Source: Plantimonas leprariae (GTDB taxonomy: Bacteria > Pseudomonadota > Alphaproteobacteria > Rhizobiales > Rhizobiaceae). From it: DNA of 64,000 nt. Location: the NCBI RefSeq assembly GCF_008802405.1, contig NZ_VZDO01000015.1, positions 62,001 through 126,000 on the forward strand, given 5' to 3'. Under the pieces are notes generated by a model, which saw only the letters and a program-made list of their open reading frames with translations, had not been told where the DNA came from and ran no database searches. Position numbers and translations under genes: made by a program. Below are positions 41,107 through 49,355 of this stretch, piece by piece; position 1 is the stretch's first letter, and each line of letters starts with the position of its first letter.

Positions 41107-43968
41107 TCATTCCGCCGCAGCCGGGGTTTCCGACCGCGTCTTCTCCTCCCGTTCGGCCGCGTCGCGGTCCTTCGCGGCCTCGACGGGCTTCGATTCCGCC
41201 GATTCGCTGCCGGCTGCCGTCTCGGCGGCGCCGGGGCTGGCCTCCGGATGCCGCTCCGGGTTCTCCACCGCGTCCGGCATCTCGCCGCCGCCGACCGTCT
41301 CGTCCGCGACGAGCCGACCGTCGCGGAATTCGAGCACGCGTTCGAACAGCTTGGCGTCCCGCGCCGAGGCGACGACCCAGAACGCGCCGAAGGGGCGGGG
41401 GCCGTTCGCGGCCCGCTCCAGCGTCGCGCCGACGATCCGGCTCTGCGAGTCGCCGTCGAGCGCCGACAGGCCGCGGTTCACCACCAGATAGTCGGGCGCT
41501 TTCGTGAGCGCGCGGGCGAGCGCCAGCTTCTGCTGCTGGCCGAGCGACAAGCGCTTCGCGCCCGAGCCGATGTCGTAGGTGAGGCCGGCCTCCTGCACGA
41601 TGCCGCCGAGGCCGAGCTCGTCGAGGTCCTTCAGGAGCAGCCCTTCTACCGCGTCGCCCGCATTGGCGAGGTCGGTGGCGATGCGGCCGAAGAGGACGTT
41701 GTCCTGCACGCTCGTCGCTGGGTTGAAACGGTCCGCGTCGTGGAAGACCAGCACTTCCTCCATTTCCTTCGGCAAGCGCTCGCGCAGGAGATGCCGCGTT
41801 TCCACGACGTTGCGCATCACCTCGTCGTCGACGAGGCCGAGGCGGTCGCGCGTCTCGATGTAGGAGAAGGCGAGGCGGATGAAGGCGACGCGGTCGGCGT
41901 CCGGGGCGCGCTCGAAGTCCTCGTTGCCGCTCCGCCCGAGCAGCTGCCGGTAGGTGGCAAGGTCCTCTGCGGTCATCACCGTCATGCGCTGCAGCAGCGG
42001 ATTGCCGGGCTCCAGATCGCCGAAGAGGTCGATCATGTTCGAGGCGATGTCGCGGCCGATGCCGTAGAGCCGCTCCGCGAGGCCCGTCTCGCGCACCACG
42101 GCGCGGGTGTTCTCGTTGATCCAGAGCTGGGCGAGCCCGGCGCGCGGGTCGCGCGGCGCGCCGAACACGATGTTCTCCATGATCGTCGCGTTGCGGATGT
42201 AGCGCTCGACGTCGAACGGCTCGACGTAGTCCTCCATGCCCGCCTCGGCGAGGCTTTCCCGGAAGGCTCGGCGGGCGGCTAGGATATGCTCCTCGACGTC
42301 GTCCACCGCGTGCTCCTCCGGCACGCGCGAGCGCAGGCCGAAGAGCCGGACATCGCGTTCGAGGCCGACCAGCGCCAGGATCTCGCCGAGATAGGCCCCG
42401 AGCCCGTCCGGCGCCGCGACGCCGATGTCCTCGTAGTCGATCCAGTCGTCCGCGATGTCGAGGGCGGTGTTGCCGGAGAGTTTCGTCTCGAGGGCGGCAA
42501 GATCGGCCTTCCGGGAGGACGTCGTCTCGTGCCGGGTCACGGGGTGGTGCATCAGCCCGTAGAGGAGGGACTGACGCAGCGTGGTGCGCGGGAAGTAGGT
42601 CGCCGCGTCGACATAGGCGATGCGCCGGCCGGTGACGGATTCCGGCATCGCGCCGAGCGGCCGGTCGCCGAGCGAGAGCTCGCCCGCCGTGGTGCTCCGC
42701 AGGCGTACCAGCATCTCGGCGAAAGCCTCGCCGCCCTCGCCGATCGGGCCGACCGCCGCGACGCGCTGATTCAGCGGCAGGTCGAGCGTCACCGGGTCGA
42801 GCACGCGGCCGCCGTTCTCGTCGGTCAGCGCCGCACCCGCCAGCGCGAAGCCGCCGGCCAGCGCCGCGACGCGCTCCGGCGCCGGTGCGGTGAGCGCGGC
42901 GTCCGACAGGTTCTGGATGTAGAACTGCTCGACCACCTGCTCGAACTTCACCTGCACGTCGAGGCGGAGCTGGTCCCAGTCGATCAGGTCCTTCAGCGGC
43001 GAGGGCAGGTCCTTGTAGGCCGCGATCACCGCGACGAGCTGGCCGATGTCGAGATGGCCGGTGATCGCGAAATAGCCGCCGAACAGGTAGAAGATGAAGG
43101 GCGTGAGCTGCGCGAGGAAGTTGTTCAGGAACTTGACCAGGAACTTCCACTGGTAGATGTCGAAGCGGATCAGGAAGATGCGCCCGAGCTCCTCCGACAC
43201 GCCCGCCCGCTCGTAGTTCGCCGTGTCGTTGGCGTGGATCGAGGAGATGCTCTCGACGATCTCGCCGACGCGGCCGGCGAACTGCCGGGCGGTCAACTGC
43301 CGCTGCCGGCCGAGCACCAGGAGCCGCCGCCGCATGCGCGGGATGAGGATAACCTGGATCATCATCACGCCGAGCGCGACGAGCCCGAGCGAGACCGACT
43401 GGATGAAGATGAAGACGATGGCCGTCAGCACCTGGCTGATCAGGTAGACCGGCGTCACGACGGCATCGCCGATGAAGCCGCCGATCGGCTCCAGCTCGTC
43501 CTTGACCATGGAGGACAGTTCGGAGGCGCGGAGCTGGCGGAAGCGCCCGATCGGAAAGCGCAGGATCAGGTCGACGAACTCGTAGCGCATGCGCCGGAGC
43601 ATCCGTTCGCCGAGCCGGCCCTTGTAGGTGTTGATGTAGTACTTGAACGCGCCGTTGATGATGACGAGCGCCAAGAACAGGCCGCTGAGGACGTAGAGCG
43701 CCTCCATCCGGCCGAAGTGGATGCCGGGGAAGACGACGAGCTCGCCGGCCGAGCTCAGCCAATGGGGCAGGGGGATCGCGGTGCGCAGGTATTCGCGCGT
43801 CGCTCCGACCTGCTCGAAGCCCTCGCCCTGGATCGGACCGTTGACGATCAGCTTCGGCAGGTTCAGCGACAGGAAGAGCGGGATGATCGACACGGCGACC
43901 ACGACCAGCATCCAGAGCTGAGCGCGCCTGGTATGCCGCCAGGTGTAGCCGTAGAGGGTGATCGCCAT
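41107..43968 (-). CDS. ABC-exporter-fold membrane protein with degenerate, enlarged nucleotide-binding domain
   Basis: The 953-residue protein has a type-IV exporter transmembrane domain (residues 1-360, six helices, from YTWRHTRRAQLWMLVVVAV). The following ATPase-like domain has lost its catalytic residues. The Walker A position reads VGPIGEGGEAF near 405 (no Lys-Ser/Thr), the Q-loop YVDAATYF has no Gln, the signature is LSLGQQQKLALARAL near 806, Walker B is YLVVNRGLSALD near 826 (Asn-Arg for Asp-Glu), and the H-loop WVVASARD has no His. About 280 extra residues separate Walker A and signature and contain three copies of a post-Q-loop-like segment. The C-terminal 60 residues are acidic and disordered. 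The ATG at 43968 is the start of the membrane domain; longer frames upstream are not coding. Confidence 0.88.
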   Translation of the reverse strand: MAITLYGYTWRHTRRAQLWMLVVVAVSIIPLFLSLNLPKLIVNGPIQGEGFEQVGATREYLRTAIPLPHWLSSAGELVVFPGIHFGRMEALYVLSGLFLALVIINGAFKYYINTYKGRLGERMLRRMRYEFVDLILRFPIGRFRQLRASELSSMVKDELEPIGGFIGDAVVTPVYLISQVLTAIVFIFIQSVSLGLVALGVMMIQVILIPRMRRRLLVLGRQRQLTARQFAGRVGEIVESISSIHANDTANYERAGVSEELGRIFLIRFDIYQWKFLVKFLNNFLAQLTPFIFYLFGGYFAITGHLDIGQLVAVIAAYKDLPSPLKDLIDWDQLRLDVQVKFEQVVEQFYIQNLSDAALTAPAPERVAALAGGFALAGAALTDENGGRVLDPVTLDLPLNQRVAAVGPIGEGGEAFAEMLVRLRSTTAGELSLGDRPLGAMPESVTGRRIAYVDAATYFPRTTLRQSLLYGLMHHPVTRHETTSSRKADLAALETKLSGNTALDIADDWIDYEDIGVAAPDGLGAYLGEILALVGLERDVRLFGLRSRVPEEHAVDDVEEHILAARRAFRESLAEAGMEDYVEPFDVERYIRNATIMENIVFGAPRDPRAGLAQLWINENTRAVVRETGLAERLYGIGRDIASNMIDLFGDLEPGNPLLQRMTVMTAEDLATYRQLLGRSGNEDFERAPDADRVAFIRLAFSYIETRDRLGLVDDEVMRNVVETRHLLRERLPKEMEEVLVFHDADRFNPATSVQDNVLFGRIATDLANAGDAVEGLLLKDLDELGLGGIVQEAGLTYDIGSGAKRLSLGQQQKLALARALTKAPDYLVVNRGLSALDGDSQSRIVGATLERAANGPRPFGAFWVVASARDAKLFERVLEFRDGRLVADETVGGGEMPDAVENPERHPEASPGAAETAAGSESAESKPVEAAKDRDAAEREEKTRSETPAAAE

Positions 43969-44065
43969 TCGCGCCTTTCGGGCGTTGGGTGCCCCCGGTC
44001 GCGAGAGCGTCGATGATGTTAGCAGGTGCGGAAGACGCGCACCAGCAGGAGCGCGGGCGAGGCGA

Positions 44066-44716
44066 CTACCAGCGCAGGAGGCCCGCCCGTCCGGCGGCGA
44101 GGCCGGCGAGGCCGGCGAGGACGATGCCGAGAGTGTACCAGCTCGCGAGGAACGGGATGCTCCGCTCGGCGCAGGAGAAGGAATAGACGAAGGACGCCAC
44201 CGCGCCCGCGAAGAGGCCGGCGCCGAGCCCGGCGGCGACGGGGCGCGTCGGTCCGAGGCCGCGCATCGCCCAGACCGTTCCCGCCAGCACCGGCAGCGCC
44301 AGAGCGAAGATCGCGAACGGACAGTACTCGGCGCTGCGCCCAAGGAACATCGGCCGGCCGTCCTCCATGCCCGCCGCCATCTGGCCCGCCGCCAGCACGA
44401 CGACCGCGAGGAAGGCGAGAGCGGCGAGCCGCGTTCCGGCCGCGGCGCGGCCACCGGGGCGGGAGAGGCGCTCGACCGCGAGCAGGCCCGCCACGGCCGC
44501 AACCAGCGTATAGGCGGCCTTGATCCAGAACGAGGGCAGCGCGGCGGCGACGGCGAGGTCGGGGCGCGGCCCGAGCCAGAGCGCCGTGGCGGCGATGGCC
44601 ACCAGCGCGCCGGCACCGGCGCCGAGCGACAGGCGGCCGAAAACCGCCGAACGCCGGGCCGGCGTCAGGTCCGTCACGAGGCCTTCGATCAGGTCATTCG
44701 TCGCCGCGGTCGGCAT
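44066..44716 (-). CDS. nrsF: NrsF-family (DUF1109) membrane anti-sigma factor
   Basis: The 216-residue protein has six transmembrane helices after a cytoplasmic N-terminus (NDLIEGLVTDLTPARR). Two cysteines, in AEYCPFAIF and YSFSCAERS, correspond to the conserved pair implicated in redox/metal sensing in Caulobacter NrsF. It holds an ECF sigma factor at the membrane until stress. The ATG at 44716, preceded by GGGAAGAA, overlaps the end of the sigma gene by 23 bases in another frame. The downstream ABC gene is 97 bases away and probably separate. Confidence 0.88.
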   Translation of the reverse strand: MPTAATNDLIEGLVTDLTPARRSAVFGRLSLGAGAGALVAIAATALWLGPRPDLAVAAALPSFWIKAAYTLVAAVAGLLAVERLSRPGGRAAAGTRLAALAFLAVVVLAAGQMAAGMEDGRPMFLGRSAEYCPFAIFALALPVLAGTVWAMRGLGPTRPVAAGLGAGLFAGAVASFVYSFSCAERSIPFLASWYTLGIVLAGLAGLAAGRAGLLRW

Positions 44717-45233
44717 TGCTTCTTCCCATCCTGGCGGCGAGGCTCCTGACACCCCGATGCACGGTCACCTTCACCGAGGCCTCCGACATGCCCCGCGCCG
44801 CGGCTGTCTCGGCGACCGAGCGGCCGTCGAGCTTGACGTCCCGGATCACGGCGCGGGTGCGCTCCGGAACCGTGGCGAGGAGACGGTCGACGTCGAGCCG
44901 CGCGCTCGTCGCCGCCTCGTGCTCCACGGACAGTAGTTCGTCCGCATCCTCGATCGGTATCGTCACCCGCTGTCGATTCCTGCGAAAATAATCGACGAGC
45001 TTATAGCGGGCGATCGCGTGCAGCCAGACGGTGAACGGGCGCGTGGGGTCGAAGGTCATCCGGCGCTGGTGAATGGCGAGCAGCGTTTCCTGCACGAGAT
45101 CGTCCACGTCGGCGCGCCGGCCTGCCACAAGGCGACGGGCGAAATAGCCTTCGAGGAGTTCGGCGGCTTCGGCGAGGAGCAGCCGGTACGCCCCGGCATC
45201 TCCGGCGAGGGCCGCGCGCATCCGCTCCGTCAT
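44694..45233 (-). CDS. sigF: ECF sigma factor, SigF-like
   Basis: The 179-residue sigma factor has region 2 (ADVDDLVQETLLAIHQRRMTF, FTVWLHAIARYKLVDYFRR) and region 4 (LDGRSVAETAAARGMSEASVKVTVHRGVRSL). It is paired with an NrsF-type anti-sigma factor, the SigF arrangement of Caulobacter, where SigF responds to heavy metals or oxidants and controls a methionine sulfoxide reductase. Here msrA is divergent with a SigF-like promoter. I use the ATG at 45233; a TTG nine codons upstream is possible. Autoregulation is likely but no clear promoter was found on this strand. Confidence 0.88.
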   Translation of the reverse strand: MTERMRAALAGDAGAYRLLLAEAAELLEGYFARRLVAGRRADVDDLVQETLLAIHQRRMTFDPTRPFTVWLHAIARYKLVDYFRRNRQRVTIPIEDADELLSVEHEAATSARLDVDRLLATVPERTRAVIRDVKLDGRSVAETAAARGMSEASVKVTVHRGVRSLAARMGRSNADRGDE

Positions 45234-45324
45234 TCGGGGTTCGTAAGGTATCCTGGCCAAGAAACCGCTTCGAATCCCGTTCGGTTCGGGGTGGGCTTCG
45301 CGCGCCGCAGTCGGTGCCGCCCGT

Positions 45325-45349
45325 GTAACCGAAGCTGTGGCGGCGCGAA
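45325..45349 (+). promoter_or_regulatory. Candidate ECF (SigF-type) promoter for msrA
   Basis: GTAACC (45325-45330) and CGAA (45346-45349) are separated by 15 bases. This resembles the SigF promoter motif known from Caulobacter, where the spacer is about one base longer. It lies about 100 bases before the msrA start codon in the region divergent from sigF. Confidence 0.5.
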
Positions 45350-45449
45350 CTTCCCGTCAAGCGTCCGACGACGGGCACGTTCCGCCCGCCTTCGCGCCGC
45401 CGCGATTCCGCCGCACCCTGCAACCGAACCGTTCGAAGGACGTCCCGCC

Positions 45450-46193
45450 ATGCGCTCAGACCGTCGAGGCTTACCGCTTCCCTCCCTCAAGACCGTCGTT
45501 CCCGCTGCGGCGGGGCTGGCGCTCCTGGCCGCCGCCGCGCTCTCGTCCGGCGGGTTGACCGCTTCCGCCGCCGAAGAGGCGTGGACCCTGCCGAAGCCGG
45601 CGGTCGATGACGCCGGTACCGCCGGCGAGCAGACGGCGCTCGTCGCCGGCGGCTGCTTCTGGGGCGTCCAGGGCGTCTTCCAGCACGTGAAGGGCGTCAC
45701 GAGCGCCGTATCCGGCTATGCCGGCGGCGAAACTAAGGACCCGTCCTACGAGGCGGTCTCGACCGGCACCACCGGCCACGCGGAAACGGTGAAGATCACC
45801 TTCGACCCGAAGGTCGTCAGCTACGGCGAGCTGCTGCGCATCTACTTCTCGGTCGCGCACGACCCGACGACCCTGAATGCGCAGGGGCCGGATCACGGCA
45901 CGCAGTACCGCTCGGCGGTGTTCCCTGTGAACGACGCGCAGAAGCGGGTGGCGGATGCCTATATCGCCCAGCTCGGCGCGGCGAAGATCTATCCCGCGAA
46001 GATCGTCACCACCACGACGCCGGCGGCCTCCGGCTTCTTCCCGGCGGAGGCCTATCACCAGGACTTCCTCGCCCAGAACCCGACCTATCCCTACATCGTC
46101 TACAACGACCTGCCGAAGGTTGAGAACCTGAAGCGGCTGTTCCCGGCGGAATACCGGGCGGACCCGGTGCTGGTCTCCGCCGCGAAGAGCTGA
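45450..46193 (+). CDS. msrA: Exported peptide methionine sulfoxide reductase A
   Basis: The 247-residue enzyme has an N-terminal signal sequence (VVPAAAGLALLAAAALSSGG) and a cleavage-like ASA near residue 42, then a complete MsrA domain with the catalytic GGCFWGVQGVFQHVKGV. GYAGGETKDPSYEAVSTG and DHGTQYRSAVF are other conserved stretches. It repairs oxidised methionine in periplasmic proteins using a thioredoxin-like donor. Its position divergent from sigF/nrsF, with an ECF-like promoter, points to control by SigF under oxidative or metal stress. Confidence 0.93.
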   Translation: MRSDRRGLPLPSLKTVVPAAAGLALLAAAALSSGGLTASAAEEAWTLPKPAVDDAGTAGEQTALVAGGCFWGVQGVFQHVKGVTSAVSGYAGGETKDPSYEAVSTGTTGHAETVKITFDPKVVSYGELLRIYFSVAHDPTTLNAQGPDHGTQYRSAVFPVNDAQKRVADAYIAQLGAAKIYPAKIVTTTTPAASGFFPAEAYHQDFLAQNPTYPYIVYNDLPKVENLKRLFPAEYRADPVLVSAAKS

Positions 46194-46204
46194 AAGGGCG
46201 CGGC

Positions 46205-46489
46205 GTGGCCGGAGGCGTGAGGGTTTCGATCACCTACTGTACGCAGTGCCAGTGGCTTCTGCGTGCCGGCTGGATGGCGCAGGAACTCCTTTCGACCTTC
46301 GGCACCGATCTGGGGGAGGTCGCCCTCCTGCCCGGCACGGGCGGCGTCTTCGAGGTCCGCTGCGGCGACGAACTTGTCTGGGAGCGCAAGCGCGACGGCG
46401 GCTTCCCGGACGCGAAGGTCCTGAAGCAGCGCGTCCGGGACGTGATCGACCCCGGCCGTGACCTCGGCCACAGCGACCGCAAATCTTAA
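46205..46489 (+). CDS. SelT/SelW/SelH-family (Rdx) thioredoxin-like protein
   Basis: The 94-residue protein has the redox motif CTQC at the end of the first strand (SITYCTQCQWLLRAGW), followed by the Rdx fold with LPGTGGVFEV. The family is the bacterial counterpart of selenoproteins W/T/H, here with Cys. The GTG start at 46205 has AAAGGG upstream; an in-frame GTG four codons later is an alternative. It follows msrA by 11 bases and is probably co-transcribed, which fits a redox-repair unit. Confidence 0.85.
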   Translation: MAGGVRVSITYCTQCQWLLRAGWMAQELLSTFGTDLGEVALLPGTGGVFEVRCGDELVWERKRDGGFPDAKVLKQRVRDVIDPGRDLGHSDRKS

Positions 46490-46547
46490 GTCGTCAGCGA
46501 TAGGATCTCGGCACCATCCCGATTTCGAGCGTTGCCGCCAAAGACGA

Positions 46548-46814
46548 ATGACGAGCTTTCAGCGCCTTGTTCGGTTTCTCCTATGGTTTGTCCTTTTTGG
46601 ATCGATCTTCACCGCCGTACTAGGGGCGTTCGTCGCCGCATTCGGCGGGATTTTGGGAATGGATGGGCTTCGATCGGCCGGAGCTTTTGTCGCCGGCGGC
46701 AGCGCAGCCACCTTCTTCTTCGTCATTCTTTCGCCGCTCGGCGAGATCGTCGTCGGTTTCCTGATGGCGGCCGATTCGACTGCAAAGAAAAAATCGGCTG
46801 ACGCGCGACGTTGA
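46548..46814 (+). CDS. Small membrane protein, hypothetical
   Basis: The 88-residue product has two hydrophobic helices (FLLWFVLFGSIFTAVLGAFV and TFFFVILSPLGEIVVGFLM) and a basic C-terminus (KKKSADARR). The family is unknown. Base composition is noticeably lower in G+C than the neighbours. It lies between the Rdx gene and a terminator hairpin. The ATG gives the membrane protein without a long unstructured lead; a start 30 codons upstream would overlap the Rdx gene. Confidence 0.55.
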   Translation: MTSFQRLVRFLLWFVLFGSIFTAVLGAFVAAFGGILGMDGLRSAGAFVAGGSAATFFFVILSPLGEIVVGFLMAADSTAKKKSADARR

Positions 46815-46828
46815 AGCTCTGCTGATAA

Positions 46829-46866
46829 AGGAAAGGCCGCCCCTGCGACGAGCCGGGACGGCCTTT
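46829..46866. terminator. Bidirectional terminator hairpin
   Basis: AAAGGCCG and CGGCCTTT form the stem, with A-rich and T-rich ends that suit termination of both the forward small membrane gene and the convergent DUF1236 gene. The coordinates of the right arm are accurate to a base or two. Confidence 0.65.
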
Positions 46867-46886
46867 CGATATCGGTCGGCGTCGGA

Positions 46887-47249
46887 TCAGCGGACGATCC
46901 GGATGACCTTGCGATCGGAGTTGACGATCACCGGCGCGCCGTCCTGATAGAAGTAAGAGTAGCCGCTGTAGCCCTGTACCGGCGTCAGCGTCACGTCCGG
47001 CGGGATGATCGCGCCATCGACCAGCCGGCCTTCCAGCACGGGCGCGGCGTCGATCGGGTTCTGCTGCACGTAGGTGGTGACCTCGGCCGGGATCTCGTCG
47101 CCCGGCATGGTGCCGTCCGTGCTGGTCACGGTGGTCGTGGTCCGGGTGGTGGTCACGGGCGCGGGGGCGCTATCGATCACCACGGTCTCGGCGAACGCCG
47201 GAGCGGTGAGGAGGGCGCCGGCAGCCGCGGCCATCAGGAACTTACGCAT
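46887..47249 (-). CDS. DUF1236 exported protein
   Basis: The 120-residue protein has a signal peptide (MRKFLMAAAAGALLTAPAFA), a Thr-rich linker (TTTRTTTTVTSTDG) and the DUF1236 repeat region (EIPAEVTTYVQQNPIDAAPV, GYSGYSYFYQDGAPVIVN). DUF1236 proteins are common periplasmic proteins of Hyphomicrobiales with no known function. The ATG at 47249 is the start of the signal peptide. It ends at the shared terminator. Confidence 0.85.
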   Translation of the reverse strand: MRKFLMAAAAGALLTAPAFAETVVIDSAPAPVTTTRTTTTVTSTDGTMPGDEIPAEVTTYVQQNPIDAAPVLEGRLVDGAIIPPDVTLTPVQGYSGYSYFYQDGAPVIVNSDRKVIRIVR

Positions 47250-47324
47250 GAAATCCAGTCCTTGTTCTTCGTGAACCCTTCTGGGCGCGATAACTGCGGC
47301 CTGCGACAAAACGTTCCGTGGGTG

Positions 47325-47681
47325 TCAACCCACCTCGATGCGCAGCTTGTCCGGATAGAAGGCGACGTGCCCGGCGATGGCCGAGACCGCGGCGTGCGGA
47401 TCGTCGTAGGCCCAGGCGGCGTTCTCGAGCGCTCGACCCTGGCCGGAGATCGTCCAGTAGCGCGCCTCGCCCTTGTGCGGGCAGGTGGTGCGCTTATCGG
47501 TGGGAAGGAAGAACTCCATCGCCACGTGATCCTTCGGGATGTAGTAGACCGGCGGATAGTCGCCTTCCTTCAGGATCAGCGCTTCCTTCGTGGTGGCGAC
47601 GATGTTGTCGTTCATCATCACGTTCACCGGTCGCGTCTCGCGCTCGATGGTGATGTAGGGCTTCTGCTCGGCGGCGCTCAT
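47325..47681 (-). CDS. DUF427-domain protein
   Basis: The 118-residue protein matches DUF427: [34 protein letters not shown] and [24 protein letters not shown]. The family is a small beta-rich domain of unknown function found in actinobacteria and proteobacteria. The ATG at 47681 is preferred over a longer frame that has no support. It is divergent from betB, with 131 bases between starts. Confidence 0.88.
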   Translation of the reverse strand: MSAAEQKPYITIERETRPVNVMMNDNIVATTKEALILKEGDYPPVYYIPKDHVAMEFFLPTDKRTTCPHKGEARYWTISGQGRALENAAWAYDDPHAAVSAIAGHVAFYPDKLRIEVG

Positions 47682-47812
47682 CGGCGGCTCGCTCCTCGTC
47701 TGACGGGCTTCCAGCCGAGGAAACCGGTGGGAGGGGCGGCGGTTCCGGTATCCCGGCCTCGACACCGCGCCCTGCCGGGCCGATAAGCTTCGCCGCAACC
47801 AGAGGAGCTTCC

Positions 47813-49276
47813 ATGCGCGCCCAGCCGCCCGCCTCCCACTTCATCGACGGCGTCTTCCACGAGGACGTCGAGGGCGCGCCGTTCGAGAGCCTCTATCCCG
47901 CGACCGGAGAGGCGATCGCCCGGCTCCACGTCGCGACGCCGGCGGCGGTGGAACTCGCGGTGGCGTCCGCCGCGCGGGCGCAGGTCGCTTGGGGCCGGAC
48001 GAGCGGTGCGGAACGCGGCCGGGTGCTGCGGCGCGCCGCCGCGATTCTGAGGGAGCGGAACCGCGAACTGTCGGAACTCGAAACCCTCGACACCGGCAAG
48101 CCGATCGCCGAGACGCTGGTGGCCGACGCCGCTTCCGGCGCGGACTGCCTCGACTGGTTCGCCAACCTCGCCGGCGACATCCGCGGCGAGCACGTCGAGC
48201 TCGGGCAATCCTTCGTCTACACGCGGCGCGAGCCGCTCGGCGTCTGCGCCGGGATCGGCGCGTGGAACTACCCGATCCAGATCGCCTGCTGGAAGGCGGC
48301 GCCGGCGCTCGCCTGCGGCAACGCCATGGTGTTCAAGCCGTCCGAGACGACGCCGCTTTCCGCGCTGAAGCTCGCGGAGATTCTGGGCGAAGCCGGCCTG
48401 CCGGCGGGCCTCTTCAACGTCGTGCAGGGCTCCGGCGAGGTCGGCGCAGCCCTCGTCGCGCATCCGAAGGTCGCCAAGGTCTCCGTCACGGGCTCGGTCG
48501 CGACGGGCTCGCGCGTCATGCGGGCCGCCGCCGAGACCATCAAGCCGGTGACGCTGGAACTCGGCGGCAAGTCGCCGCTGATCGTCTTCGCCGACGCGGA
48601 CCTCGACGCGGCCGTATCCGGCGCGCTCCTCGGCAACTTCTATTCCGCCGGTCAGATCTGCTCGAACGGCACGCGCGTCTTCGTCGAGCGCTCGGCCCGC
48701 GCCGCCTTCGTCGGCAAGCTGCTCGCCCGCGTCGCGAAGATCCGGCTCGGCGACCCGCTGGACGAGGCGACCGGCATGGGCCCGCTCGTGTCGCGCGCGC
48801 AGATGGAGCGTGTCCTCGCCTACATGCGGCTCGGGCAGGAGGAGGGTGCGACGCTCGAATGCGGCGGCCGGGCGGCGCGGGTCGAGGGATTCCCGGACGG
48901 GCTCTTCGTCGAGCCGACCGTCTTCACCGGCGTTTCCGACGGGATGCGCATCGCGAAGGAAGAGATCTTCGGACCGGTGATGAGCGTCTTCGACTTCGAC
49001 GGCGAGGACGAGGTGGTGGCGCGCGCCAACGCCACCGAGTTCGGCCTCGCGGCCGGCGTCTTCACGCGCGACGTCCAGCGGGCGCACCGCGTCGTGGCGC
49101 AACTCCAGGCCGGTACCTGCTGGATCAACGCCTACAACCTCACCCCCGTCGAGATGCCGTTCGGCGGCGTGAAGCGGTCCGGCATCGGGCGCGAGAACGG
49201 CCGCGCCGCGATCGAACACTACACGCAGGTCAAGAGCGTCTATGTCGAGATGGGGACGGCGGAGGCGCCGTACTGA
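47813..49276 (+). CDS. betB: Betaine-aldehyde dehydrogenase
   Basis: The 487-residue NAD(P)-dependent dehydrogenase has the catalytic Cys in [15 protein letters not shown], the general base Glu in LELGGKSP and the cofactor site VTGSVATGS. The N-terminus ([15 protein letters not shown]) and the C-terminus ([10 protein letters not shown]) match rhizobial BetB closely. It oxidises betaine aldehyde to the osmoprotectant glycine betaine in the cytoplasm. The usual partners betA, betC and betI are not in the window, so it is either separate from the pathway cluster or serves another aldehyde. GAGGAG precedes the start. Confidence 0.88.
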   Translation: MRAQPPASHFIDGVFHEDVEGAPFESLYPATGEAIARLHVATPAAVELAVASAARAQVAWGRTSGAERGRVLRRAAAILRERNRELSELETLDTGKPIAETLVADAASGADCLDWFANLAGDIRGEHVELGQSFVYTRREPLGVCAGIGAWNYPIQIACWKAAPALACGNAMVFKPSETTPLSALKLAEILGEAGLPAGLFNVVQGSGEVGAALVAHPKVAKVSVTGSVATGSRVMRAAAETIKPVTLELGGKSPLIVFADADLDAAVSGALLGNFYSAGQICSNGTRVFVERSARAAFVGKLLARVAKIRLGDPLDEATGMGPLVSRAQMERVLAYMRLGQEEGATLECGGRAARVEGFPDGLFVEPTVFTGVSDGMRIAKEEIFGPVMSVFDFDGEDEVVARANATEFGLAAGVFTRDVQRAHRVVAQLQAGTCWINAYNLTPVEMPFGGVKRSGIGRENGRAAIEHYTQVKSVYVEMGTAEAPY

Positions 49277-49355
49277 CGAGGAGTGTCGCGGCACGATTGA
49301 CAACCGCGCCCGAGCGTTGTTCGTCTCCACCCGCAACAACCTCTAGCGGAACGCC

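Noticed and set aside
43969-44616. Extension of the ABC protein 216 codons upstream
   Set aside because: The added part is the wrong-frame reading of the NrsF gene (Arg/Ser/Pro-rich); the natural start is the ATG at 43968 before the membrane domain.
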